Source of the DNA: Stereum hirsutum FP-91666 SS1
Lineage: Eukaryota; Basidiomycota; Agaricomycetes; Russulales; Stereaceae
Direction of reading: 5' to 3'
Assembly: GCF_000264905.1 (NCBI RefSeq)
Contig: NW_006763136.1
Span: 1,690,852-1,754,851, forward strand
DNA: 64,000 nt
Each line of letters starts with the position of its first letter. Positions within the stretch are counted from its first letter, which is position 1. The notes under the pieces are model-generated. The model worked only from the letters and a program-made list of their open reading frames with translations, was not told the origin of the DNA and did no database searches. Positions 34,394 to 45,883 of this stretch are shown here, piece after piece. Both the position numbers and the translations under genes were made by a program.

Positions 34394-35816
34394 ATGTCTA
34401 CTCCTACTTCTCTCCCCACAACGCACGCCGCCATCGCCACCACTGCCAAAGCCGTCCTCTCCACCATCCAAGTCCCCACTCTCGTCCCAGGCGCTGAAGG
34501 CGTGGTCATCAAAGTATCCTACGCCTCTCTCGTTGCGTTGGACACCTATTTCCTCGATAGCGCGTTCTTGATCCAGCAGTATCCTGTTACGCTTGGGTTT
34601 AATGCGTCGGGGACCGTGGCGGCTGTGGGCGAGGGTGTGAAGGGATTGAAGGTTGGAGACAGGGTAAGTCGCATCGCTGACTGACTTGAACTACCTGCTT
34701 ACCTCCGATGCCCTTCAGGTCACGGCCTTCACCTACGGCCCCTCCACCCGCAAGGCTTTGCAAGAGTACACCATCCTCCCATACACCTTTGTCGCCAAAA
34801 TACCCGCCTCGCTCCCTCTCGAGGCAGCTGCGACCATCCCCGATAATTTCGTCACGGCGTACTACACTTTGTTCGACCAGCTGGGACTTCCGATTCCGAA
34901 GACTTTGGGGTTGGCGGACAAGGTGGAGGAGAAACCTGAGCAGGCTGACACTCCCATCTTGGTTTATGGCGCTGGGACGACGAGTGGACAATATGTAAGT
35001 AGCGATATATATTTCTTTTGGGCTTGTTTCTGAGGCTGACTTCTGGTTTTGCGATGAATTGCAGGCCGTCCAAATTCTCCATGCCGCAGGATATAAAAAC
35101 ATCATGTCAGTTTCCGCCCTTCTTTCCCATCTCTTCTCCCATTCTTGAAGCATAATCAACTCACACATTATCCTCCCACAGTACGACCTCCTCCGAGCGT
35201 CACCATTCCTACCTCAAATCGCTCGGCGCGACCCATACCTTCTCCTACACCTCCCCCACCCTCACCACCGACATCCTCCGCATCGCCCCCGGAAAAATCC
35301 ACTATGCCATCGACTCCGTCTCCGCCTCTTCCACCATTTCTGCTATCAATGAAGTCTTGGCCCCCGGTGGTGCCGTGGCGCTACTGCTTCCCATCAAGAA
35401 GGGCGACAAAGTGACGCCTGATTCGAAGGGTGAACTGCAGGAGAGGTTTTATATGGAGTTGCCGGAGGACTTGAAGGTTGGGGCATTGGGACCGGAGGGT
35501 GGAGCGAAGGCGGTGGGCGTCAGGACCTTTTATTATCATGAGGTTCGTTTTTCTTTTCCTTCGCTCTGTGTGGTATGAGATTCAAGCTAACTCTTTCTCG
35601 GATCTATGTGGCTGGTAGAATGACTTCATGCGACTCAACCTCATGCCCAGGATCCTCCCTTCGCTCCTCGAATCCGGCGTCATCCAGCCCAACCGCCTTC
35701 GCCTGCTCGACGAGTCTGTGCATGAGACTTTGCAAGGCAGGGTCGAGGTCGGGTTGGATTTGTTGAGGAATAACAAGATCAGCGGAGAGAAGGTCATCGT
35801 GAAGGTTGCTGCATAA
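34394..35816 (+). CDS. Medium-chain dehydrogenase/reductase, enoyl/quinone-reductase type (zinc-free)
   Basis: NADPH-dependent reductase of the MDR superfamily. Start MSTPTSLPTTHAAIATTA, then the GroES-like fold with YPVTLGFNASGTVAAVGEGV near 34575-34635 and GLKVGDRV before intron 1. The nucleotide-binding region is split by an intron: PILVYGAGTTSGQY (34950-34995) continues AVQILHAAGYKNI. Then HHSYLKSLGATHTFSY and a Rossmann segment with AINEVLAPGGAVALLLP. Last exon ends GEKVIVKVAA with TAA at 35814-35816. Cysteines that would bind zinc in classical ADHs are absent, so a quinone reductase or trans-acting enoyl reductase type activity is likely. Five or so short introns. Convergent with the zinc ADH at 36007. 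Confidence 0.88.
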
Positions 35817-36006
35817 TGTCGAGACCAGCTGTGGTATCTAGTTGTACAAGAATAGTTCAAGAATATTTATTTGTCACCCCCCAGAGTTCTATCTACTTCT
35901 CACGAACGAGTTCGAACAATACATTTAGAAATAACGATGCAAGGGCCAATGGTGCAACAAACATGCGACGCTCAATATTAGTTCTCACATGGCAAGCTCC
36001 AGCGCC

Positions 36007-37404
36007 TCACGCACTGGTCTTCCTATCCGGGAACGCCTTGTCGAACCCGACAAGTGTGTACCTGTACCGAACGTTGTTCTCCTTCACTCCCTCAACCGCC
36101 TTTTTACACCCCTCCTCTCCGAGCTGCACCTCCTCCACCCACGTCCACAATTTCTTATCCTCTTCACTCGCCAACTTCAACATCTCCAATATCTCCTTCC
36201 TACACCCAATCTTACTCCCCGCGATCTTACCCCCATTACCCGCAAAAATCGCCTGCACATTGATCGGCGGGATCGGCGCGTCCGGCATTCCACAATTATG
36301 GAACGTCCCGTTCACGACGAGCGTGGACATGTACTTCTCCATGTCGAAGGTGTGGGTCATATCGGCCGTGTTGAGTATGAAGTCGAAGGTGAAAGCGAGA
36401 GGTTCAGCCCAGTCCTCTGAGGTAGTGAGAACGAAGTGTTCAGCTCCGAGGGCGAGCGCGTCGTCTTTCTTGGAAGGAGAATGGGAGAGGACGGTGACTT
36501 TGGCACCGAGGGCTTTTGCCCACATAACACCAAAATGGCCAAGTCCTCCACTGTATGCGAGTGTAATGAAGAGTCAGTCAACCGTCAGAGTTGCCAGAGA
36601 GCCCAATGGTACAGTTATGAGACTCACATTCCAATGACAGCGACGTGCATGCCTGGACCGACGTTAGCACGCTTGAGAGGACTGAAGGTCGTGAGACCAG
36701 CACACATCATGGGCGCGGCGACAGCCGAGGGGATACTGTCAGGAATGGGGAAGGTGAAGTATTCGTGGGCGCGAATATGGGATGCGTAACCGCCTTGAGC
36801 AATCGTCCCGTCTGGGTAGGGTGCGTTGTACGTTTCTGGACGATAAAAGGCAAATCATCAGCAAGATGATTAAGGACCGAGACGAGTGAACAAAAACACC
36901 TACCGATTCCCTTTGGGCAATAATTTTCGTTGTCGTGAGTGCAGTTCTTGCACTTCATACACGCCGAAATCATAGCTCCGACGCCGACGCGCTGACCGAC
37001 CTTGGCGAGCGTGACTTTGGATCCGACCTTGATGACCTTCCCGATTATTTCGTGGCCAACGCAGAGAGGGAGGCTTGCGTCACCCCATCCGCCGGTGATG
37101 GTGTGGACGTCGCCTGTAACAAAAAAGGAAACCTTAGAACTGCAACGGAGAGTGCCGGAGAATAGGGGCCAAGAGAGGACGTACTGCCGCAGACGCCACA
37201 GCACTCGATGACAATGTCCACATCGTAGTCTTCGAATGGTTTCGGCTTGAACTAAGAACAAGAGTGTATAAGTAGCTTGTCTGAGGTACGCAGCTATGGC
37301 GGGATGGGAAACAGAAAGGAAGTACGTACTGTATCCTTCTGGAAGTCGGACCACTTCTTGTGGTCCTTGATCATGAAACCCTCAAACGTATCGGGGTAGC
37401 CCAT
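36007..37404 (-). CDS. Zinc-dependent alcohol dehydrogenase, cinnamyl-alcohol-dehydrogenase (CAD/Adh6) type
   Basis: NADP(H)-linked reduction of aldehydes (often aromatic or branched) to alcohols. From the ATG at 37404 (MGYPDTFEGFMI). The catalytic zinc site is CGVCGSDVHTITGGWG, split by an intron near 37115-37185, with GHEIIGKV following. The structural zinc lobe is SACMKCKNCTHDNENYC near 36920-36970 with four cysteines. After an intron come YNAPYPDGTIAQGGYASH and PMMCAGLTTFSPLKR. The Rossmann motif GIGGLGHFGVMWAKALGAKV is near 36500-36570 across an intron. C-terminal SKIGCRKEILEML near 36190, stop at 36007. Complete. Its neighbour upstream is the A-T-TD enzyme on the same strand, whose aldehyde product is a plausible substrate (inference). 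Confidence 0.93.
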
Positions 37405-37829
37405 TGTTGTACAGTAAAAGAGATTGAAATTGTTAGCGGTGCGTGAGGGATTGTCAAGATGATGGAGGTGCTGGAGATGTAATCAGTTCCACTCAGGCCT
37501 TATATACTGAAGGCAGAAGACGGACGACGTCATGCATGAGAAAGTTGTGTCAGGCCTGTCAACTCAGAAGATCTGCACAATTAAGTGCACCACTAGCAGG
37601 ACCCGAACAGGACACGGAGATCGTGACGAACGTCATCGACAAACATTCATACCTCGAAAGGCAGTCGCATTTCCATTTCTGGATACCAACGACTGGATCG
37701 GGCCAAGGGACCAGCTGAGGCTGAGGTGCGGCAAAGCAGTAGAAATAATGAGCATTCAAACCCTGTATCATACACGGACATATACTTGTCAACAGTGAAT
37801 TGTACATCGTGCGACTTCGAACAAGTCTT
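37405..37829. promoter_or_regulatory. ADH promoter with TATA box (37499-37506)
   Basis: Between the ADH start and the end of the A-T-TD gene. TATATAAG on the minus strand at 37499-37506 is about 95 bp upstream of the ADH ATG. No gene is seen in the rest. Confidence 0.55.
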
Positions 37830-40800
37830 CTAGTTGATGAAGCCAATGGAACGCCAATGCTCGACCCACTTTCCAACGAGCTCACGGTTAGGAGCAGGTG
37901 CCGCAGGAATCGACGGCGCCACACTGCCTGTCTTGTCCGTGGCGAACTTCATCGATTTAGCGTTCGTGCCAGCATTCGTATACCTAGCCTTGAAGAAGGG
38001 CTGCAGGGAGAGTCAGCATCGCAGTTTCTTACAAGAAAATCAGAGATATAAAGAAACAAGGAGATACACACCAGGAGCTTGATAATCGGATTCCTCTCTG
38101 GATCCTTCTCGCTCGTTGCCAACCTCTCCAACCACTCCATCCTATCCACCGTCTCAAACTTCACCCCCGCATCCTTTAAACCTACCAAAATATCAGCCCA
38201 ACTTGCGCTCGTATTGGGATTGACGATATGATAGACCGTCGATTTCGGAATCGTCTCGTCGGAGCGGAGGACGATTTCCGTTATGGCTCGGCCGGCGTAG
38301 TCGACGGGAAGCCAGGAGGGATGCTCGTCTGTGAGTGGAAGAGCACCAACTGTGTTAGCGCCCTTGAACATCAGGGGCCAGGCTTCTGTCTCATTCCATA
38401 CGCCGCTATAATAGATGTTCTAATCAGTGTGTATCTTACAATCACCAAGAGAAGATACATACTTGATCGAATCACCGACCATCTGCCCAATCCTCAGCAC
38501 ACCCACCCTCGTCTCCGTCCTCTCTGCCGCCGCCTCACACAGCTTCTCAACGACCCATTTACTCCTCGCATACCCCGTGCCCGCCGCCGTCTTCGGATCG
38601 GTGGAAAATTCCTCCGGACAGATCTCTTCGCTACCAGCCTGGCGACACGAGATAGAAGACGAAAAGTAGAATGTGGGAGGCGACGAATGTGGGGATTCGA
38701 GACAGAGGTTGAGGAAGTTCAGGGCGCCGTTGACGTGCTCGTCGTATGATTCGATGCTGAGGTTGAAGTTGACGGGCCAGGCGTTCTGTTGTATAGTTAG
38801 TGTCAGATATGTACAACACGAAGCAAATGAAAAGAACTTACGTGGATAACAATAGTCGCTTCGTCACGGATGGAATCGTATTCCTCCTTTGATAAGCCGA
38901 AGAGCTCGACGTTTGTGTTCGCGGCGTAGGATACGAGCTTACTGTCGTCGACAGTCAACTTCCTTGATTTGAGCGAGTCCTTCACTCGTTTCAAGGAATC
39001 AGCGTGCGATGATGCACGCGAGAGACAGAAGATCTTCTTGACTGAAGACTGGGCTGATAGTAGGGCGAGAATGTGTGCGCCTAGTGAGCCAGTGGCCCCA
39101 GTGAGAACCTGTGACGCAGGGGAAACACTCAGTCAGATGGAATGAAGGAGATAAATTTTGACTATACTGACCACAACGTGCGAGCCGTCCTGTGGAATAG
39201 CAGTCGTGGTATTCCTGGCCACGAACTGAGCACTATACTTCTCCAGCATTGCCAACATCGCCTCCCGCTGCTGGTCGTCCGACTTCTCTGCACTTTGGCC
39301 ACTCTGCAAGGCCAGAAGATAATCTGCCAGCTTCTTAACGCTTGGGTGCTCATACACGACTACACATTCGGGTTCATCAGCATCATCCGTGACCAAGGGT
39401 CAAGTGTAAACCGAAAAGACTGACCATTCTGGCCAAGCGTCTTCCCACCCAACTCAAGTCTCTGCTGCAATGTGTTCCTCACCCTTGTCCCCTGCAAACT
39501 GTCCACCCCAAACGCAAACAAGTCCACGTCCCTCGTTAGACCCCTTCCTTTAACCGGTCCCAACGCCTTCCTAATCGTCTCCAACACAAACTCCTCCAAC
39601 TTTTCCCTCCCAAGCGTCACCTTCTCCTCCTCCGAGCCCCTCTCGAACCTGACATAGATCTCGTCGATCAGGTCCTTAAACTTGGCGTAACACGCAGGTC
39701 GGAGGATCGTCATCTTTGTGGCGATGGGGATGTGCGTCCCGTGGGGAAGGAATTCGACCATCTCTGGGAGGAGACGGGAGTGGGTCGGCGCTTCGGCATT
39801 GGCTTGTTCGATTACGGGCCAGATCTTGGACATGAGCTCGTCTCGAGTGAGGTCTTTGCCGAGGTCGGAGGGGAGGACGAGGACGCCAGTTTGAGGCCTT
39901 CCGGCACCGAAGACGATTGCTGTGAGTTTGACGCAGTCGCGAAAAAGTCAGTAAGAGAGTGAGGGTCTGAAGTGTTAGAGAAATATGACCTTCGGCAACG
40001 TAAGGACTGTTTCCGCGAATGCAGAGCTCCATGGGCACCGGGTTCGTCTTCTCGCCCAGTGTTTGTACAAGAGTGTCATCCAGACGTCCGATGTACTTGT
40101 ACCAGTTAGCATGTTCCGGATGACGCTGGAACAGATCTTTCGTGGCAAACGACCCGTCCGGACGGTTCGTCTCGACCTACACAAGAGTTCAGCAAAGGTC
40201 AGTGGCGATGTTGGAGCATACAATTCATGAAGCAAAATAATCAGACGCACAAGGGCAGGGTATCCAGCCTTGACGACAACCTCGAACGTGTTGTTCCCGC
40301 GGTCCTCAAAGTCAAGGTATTGTGGTCCCAGACCGAACGGACGAATCCAATTCCAGGCTTTGTCGGTCTTGTAGTCACGGTTCGAATTGAGGAGCGAGCC
40401 TGTCTCCGTCGTTCCGTAGATACTCAGAAGGTTGACCCCGGACTTGATCAATCGTTCACCTAGGTCATCCTAGATTTCCTTTGATCAGACCCTAGCTCAC
40501 TATGAGAAAAGATCGAGAACATACGGGAAGCGCAGCGCCAGCAAAGCCGACAATGTCGAAGTTGGCAAGTGCTTTGATACCTTCTGGAGTCTCAGCGAGC
40601 AGCTTGATAACATACGGGACCGCGAAACACTGCGTGACCGGAGGCGAGGCTTCAATGACCTTGCAAATATTGGCTGAGGTGAGAGGAAGGTGCGGCGGGT
40701 AAAGGGTCATGGTCTGGCCGGAATACATGCATCGGAAACTGAGAAATAGTTAGGATTAGAGGGATTGTAAAGAGACAGAACCGGAAGTGCGGCATACATG

Positions 40801-41934
40801 GCGAAATGTCCATATCCGTGGTAAACAGGCAGTGTACTGAAACCAGGCTTGTTCTGGTTCATGGCGACGTTGGCAATAAGGCCGTAGTGAGTGACGTAGA
40901 CAGGTTTGGGGAAGCCAGTCTGTAGCAATATCCGCATGAGAATGATGAAACTGAGGAGTTGAAATAAACAAGCACTGACAGATCCCGACGAATGCAGGAC
41001 GACAGCCGGCCTGTCCTTCTCCTGATCAGGAGTCAGACGTGCCGCGAATGGCTTACTCTTCGAAGCCTCGACGCCCTCGGGTCCCCAGAGTGGGAAGCGC
41101 TTATCCTCGACGAGGCCGATGCTAACGCCTTGCTGCCTCAGGATATCTTGGGCCTCCTTAGCCTCCTGCGGGAACTTGGATCCGTAGATGAGGTGTGACG
41201 CCTTCGTGAGCTTGCACAAGTGCGCAATAGCGGGAACGGAGTTATTGACAGAGAGGAGAAGCGCTGTAAGGCCAAGTTTCGCAAGAGCCATCTCGAGCAA
41301 GGATTCGTCGTATGCGGTGCTGGTGTAGACGGCAATGATACGGGGCGGAGGAAGACCGTCGGGACCTGGTTCTGGGACGAGACCCAGAGAGGAGTAATGC
41401 CATGCAAGGCGGTCTACGGCTTTCTCAACTTGAGAGTAGCTAAAAAAATGTCCAAATCAGAGGTCTAAATTACAAGATGATAACTGAGAAGAGGGATGAG
41501 CGCCGAAACAGTTCGGTCAGCAGCATTATGACAATAATTGCCTAGCGAAGCGCTACATGAGATGAAAGTAATGACTTCAAATCACGGCTATAAATTAGCT
41601 AGATGAGAGCCTGGAGATGTGACTTGAGGCAAAGAGCAAAGATAATGCAGATACCGATGAGCGGTAATTATCGAATTGCACATCTCTTTAACGACACACT
41701 GAGCTTTCGCATTGGGGCGCCGTCGCTGAGAATGACCCTCAAAGATAGTCTCATCTTTTGGCATGTGTTATGAGTATTGATATAGAGTAGTCTTCCTCAC
41801 CTAAGATACTGCAACAACTTAGACGGCTCGTTTGTTGGAACCCCGGTGTAGATAGCCGGCTTGTCTGGCATGTCGCGAACACGGTTCGCGAGCAGCTCCG
41901 TCAACGATTTGGCATAGAAAGACACGGAAGGCAT
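37830..41934 (-). CDS. NRPS-like adenylation-thiolation-thioester reductase (carboxylic acid reductase type)
   Basis: Single-module enzyme expected to activate a carboxylic acid as acyl-AMP, load it on phosphopantetheine and release it reductively as aldehyde. Starts MPSVSFYAKSLTELLANR at 41934; the first intron is long for this genome (about 350 bp, 41440-41796). Adenylation motifs: VVLHSSGSTGFPKPVYVTH near 40930-41000, PVYHGYGHFAMF near 40820, IYGTTETGSLLNSN near 40400, KYIGRLDDTL near 40090. Carrier domain: DLFAFGVDSLQGTRVRNTL near 39500, serine as pantetheine site. Reductase domain: VVLTGATGSLGAHILAL near 39080-39180, YFSSSIS near 38670, GYARSKWVVEKLCEAA near 38560 (Tyr/Lys pair). The last exon ends WVEHWRSIGFIN with TAG at 37830. 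No condensation domain. Unlike Lys2-type aminoadipate reductase it lacks an N-terminal extension. Substrate unknown. Confidence 0.93.
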
Positions 41935-43107
41935 GGTGAAGTCAGAAAGTGTGATAGGATGGGAGCGTTGAAGAGTTGCTTGAGTCCCATGTCGGCCGCT
42001 TTTCGTTCGTACTTGAGGCAATCGAAGGGGTCCTTGACGAAAGTCCTTCGGTCCGATTTTGCGCGAGGAACATAAGGAGCGGTCCGCTACGGTCCGCCTC
42101 TGTAACAACGTCACTGCTTGGTCAGAGCAACTTTACAACGTTCTTCTCCGCCACGTTTTTCTGAGCTCTCTGGGTTGGATGCCTTTGATCCAGTGTGTCC
42201 AGGATGTCGCAAACGTCGGATCAAGAAAAGTACTGTCAGTGCAATGGGGAGCATGAGGCACAACCGATTTGAACCACACATCCCAGTTGAAAGAGTCCGG
42301 CATCACTGTGATCACTGCCTCCCAATGGGTATCTTGACTCAGATTGCTTGCAGGGCTAAGTGTTCCCAAAGATGCATCTGACCCCTCTCTATCGCAACCA
42401 CAGTGACCTTCGTCTACACTCCGCAGAGCGTCCTACAGGGTGTTTGCAGTCTAAAAATGCTCACGAGGCACCCGCCCGTACTGTATTCTAGCCGGCGGTG
42501 CGTGAATTTTCATCTGGATCATCATGGGACACCTCTGGCATGGAGAACTTATATGAACTTCGTAATTGATAGAGGGTCGGACTCAAAACAACCTACTGTA
42601 TCTGAGATAGAAAAAACCTGTATGCTGAACATAAGTGTCTGGTTTTGTCCATTCAAAAGGCATATTCCTGTCCAAGTCCAGTTTCACTTCTTCACCTTGT
42701 GCTACGGTTCCATCGCGCCGTTTCAACGCCGTTTATCGTGGAGATGTTCAATCTCTGTGGAGAACTCGCTTGCGAAAAAATCTATCGTGGTAGGCTCATC
42801 TGACCAGAGCACGATAGTTTCCGGGGGAGTTCATTCGTCACATCATAGGCCCGATACAGAGAAGCTCCGATCGTGGGTGTGGGGAGGTGGGGGGAAGGCG
42901 CTGTGTTCCAAACTAAATGCGCGGGCATCAGGCCAGAGATCAGGTACTCGCTGAACTTGCTCGATCTTCCTTACACAGATATACGGTCTACTTTGCTGAA
43001 TCACCTGGTGTTAATGAGACCGGACGCCCCGGTGCGGCTCCTGTCCTTATATTCTCGTCATCTGGACACTTTGAACCCCGGAGCTGTTCCTACGTTGCTC
43101 GCCCACC
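41935..43107. promoter_or_regulatory. Divergent region between the A-T-TD enzyme and MFS transporter
   Basis: 1.17 kb shared upstream region. Around 42180-42250 (+) a frame reads DPVCPGCRKRRIKK, reminiscent of a Zn(II)2Cys6 cluster start, but no complete cluster follows. ORF 42403-42954 lacks recognisable features. No confident TATA box. Confidence 0.45.
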
Positions 43108-45507
43108 ATGTCCGCCACAGCTGCCACTTCTAACCCTCGACCACTCGACGACTTTACGGATCCTGCCACTTTCAATGAGAAGAAGGATCAAGTTCAAGTC
43201 GAACAGATCGAACGCGTCCCAGATGCTGATATTCAGCAATGGGCCGATAGAGATGCGGCGGATGTCGAAAAGCAACCTGGAATTTTCGGATTCATGTTCA
43301 AGAAGAATCCGTCTCCCGAGTTCATAACAGACCTTGCCAAGATGAATGACACCGAACTTGACCCCAAGGAGATTCGACGTCTCACCAGGAAAATCGACCT
43401 TCTGATTCTTCCTGCCTTGTCAATATGTTACATGGTAGGCCTGCCCCCGCATCTCTCAAACGATAACTCGCTGACACCGCTCTTCTACAGTTTTACTATA
43501 TGTGAGCCCCTTGGCTCTGCTTTTCCGCACGTTCTACTGACTCTCGACATAGCGATAAAACCACTCTTTCGTATGCCGCTATCTTCAACCGTAAGCGTTG
43601 TTTCTCTCAATGTCAATCCTGACTATCACTCATGGGCTCACGATCTCCTCAGTCAAGAAGGACTTGAACCTCGGTGACTCGGAATACGTAAGATAAATCA
43701 TTGATATCGCTCATTCGTGATTTCACACTCTCTCACAGAGCTGGCTCTCGAGTCTGTTTTATTTCGGCTGGCTGGCCTGGGCCATCCCAACAAACATGAT
43801 GATGCAAAAGTTTCCGCTCAACAAGTACCTTGCTGCCAATGTACGGATGCTCGCTCTTCACCATTCTTCGCCTCTCACACTTGCGCTTCAATAGATCTTC
43901 ATGTGGGGCGCTCTTCTCATGTGCCAGGCTGCGAGCAGGAACTTCACAGACCTTGCGATCCTTCGGGTTCTCTCAGGCGCTGCTGAGGCGACTGCCGATC
44001 CCGCATTCGTGCTCATCACTTCGACCTGGTATACTCGTGCGCAACAGCCATCCAGGATCGGCGTATGGTACTGTGCCAACGGGTTCGGGATTGCTCTTGG
44101 TGGTCTTCTCGGCTACGGTATCGGTCATGTACGTCCATCTTCACTTCGAACTTCCTACCCCTCTTTTTTTACGCATTCCGGACTGACTGTCCACCTTATG
44201 GGCTCTCATAAGATCAATGCATCCCTTCAGTCCTGGCAATATGAGTTCCTCGTCATCGGTGCCCTCTGCACCTTTTGGTCTATCATCATGTGGATCTTCG
44301 TCCCCGACTCGCCCTACATGACTCACTGGTTCAAGCGCCACGAGCGGCTTATGATCGTCAGCCGCAAGCGTGACGACCAGCATAGTCCGGACCGTCGTGA
44401 GTGGAACGCGAGTCAAGTCCTTGAAGCGTTCATCGACCCGAAGATCTATCTGTTCTTCCTGTTTGGCTTTACCGCTAATGTTCCTAATGGCGGGACGTCC
44501 AACTTGTAAGTTGATTTCCTTGTTTGAAGTGTTTTATAGTCTGACAGTCTTGTAGCGGTACTTTGATCGTGAAGGGCTTTGGGTTCAACACATTCCAGAC
44601 CACGCTCATGCAGGTCAGTTCTTCCGTAATATCTGGCGAAATAAGGATGTTCTGATGCTCTTATTGTCTTTAGATCCCTTACGGTACGTCTTCGCAGTCA
44701 CACTTCATCACGTAGGTAAAACAGCTGACAACAACACCAGGCATGATCATCGTCGCCTTCATCGTGGCTGCCATTGTCGCCAACAGATATATGCCACCCA
44801 ACACGCGCACCATCCTGATGGTCATGACCAACATCCCGACCGTCGTCGGTTTCGCCATGGTCGCTTGGTGCAAGTCTTCCGGAGCTCGTCTGGCTGGCTA
44901 CTGTGCGTACATCACCTCGTTTCTCTTGAGAAGTTCATTTACTTAGAACTCGGCGTACAGGGATGACGGGTGCATCAAACGCGACATTCGTTGTCGGATT
45001 GTCACTTGTGTCCGGCAATGTCGGTGGCCAGACGAAAAAGGCGCTTGCATCTGCCGCTGTCTTTTTGGGTGTTGCTACAGGGTGATTATCTATCATTATG
45101 CTCTTTAGATGTACTCCCCGCACTAACTCCCCATCCTTCAGTAATATCGTCGGCCCCTTCTTGTTCAAGGATTCAGAAGCTCCCGTCTACTTGACTGGTA
45201 TCGTCGGCTGCCTCGTCTCAAGGGCCCTCGAGATCGTCATCATCATCATCCTGCGGATCATCTTCGTAACCGCCAACAAGCGTCGGGACCGTGCTGTCGC
45301 AGAAGGGCGGGTGGACTATGACGAGCGGGTGTCCGCGCTCGAGGATATTTCGGACTGGAGGAACCCGGCTTTCCGTTACGTTGCTGTAAGTTCACTTCCT
45401 GCTCTTCGTTGGCATTATCTTCAAGTTTCCCTGATCCACTTTCTCCTTTCACATCTATCTGTTCTGTCTGTGACCACCACACTGATAACAAATGTTCTTC
45501 ACAGTGA
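43108..45507 (+). CDS. MFS transporter, anion:cation symporter (allantoate permease/Dal5-type) family
   Basis: Twelve-helix plasma-membrane uptake carrier for an organic anion or vitamin-like compound. Start MSATAATSNPRPLDDF, a charged cytosolic N-terminus, then RLTRKIDLLILPALSICYMF. The next two small exons give YYIDKTTLSYAAIFN and VKKDLNLGDSEY, the family signature. Then SLFYFGWLAWAIPTN, RNFTDLAILRVLSGAAEA (RxxxGxxEA-like), GIGHINASLQSWQYEF, the central loop, IPYGMIIVAFIVAAI, WMTGASNATFVVGLSLVSGN and GGQTKKALASAAVFLG. The final codon falls at a splice site: after RYVA a GTAAGT donor is used and the acceptor at 45504 is immediately followed by TGA (45505-45507). More than ten introns. Divergent from the A-T-TD gene, so possibly co-regulated. 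Confidence 0.9.
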
Positions 45508-45883
45508 GGCCATGTTCATGATACTTAGTGTGCATTGTATTTCTACTTTCTACCTTCCTCTATTGTACATGGACCGACACCTTCTTTCAATTTCGTCCTT
45601 ACCTTTGTAACACCATTTTTGTTGTCCCGGCGAATCACCATCGTATGTGTTCGCCACACTTCCCTGAGGCGAGATCTTGCTGGTTCAAGGGGATAAGAGA
45701 CCAAAGCATCCAAGAACGATAAATACTGCTCTAAAATTGGCAATAGCCAAGAAACTCGATTCACGTCGGACTCGAACTGTAAACCAAGTAGCCGGGTCTC
45801 GGACTTGAGCTTGACTATGACGTGCCTTCGGACTCCCGCCGGAGTAGCAGCATTGAAGGTGGCGCACGCTCAGAAGAGCCACC
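45508..45883. other. Intergenic region
   Basis: 376 bp between the MFS transporter and the MoCF-domain gene. It holds the 3' region of one and promoter of the other. No gene seen. Confidence 0.5.

Noticed and set aside
42403..42954. 183-codon plus-strand frame
   Set aside because: No recognisable domain, unusual composition, and location in a divergent promoter; not supported as a gene.
45740..45830. tRNA-like T-loop (GTTCGAGTCC on the minus strand)
   Set aside because: The flanking bases do not form a T stem and no acceptor or anticodon stem can be built.
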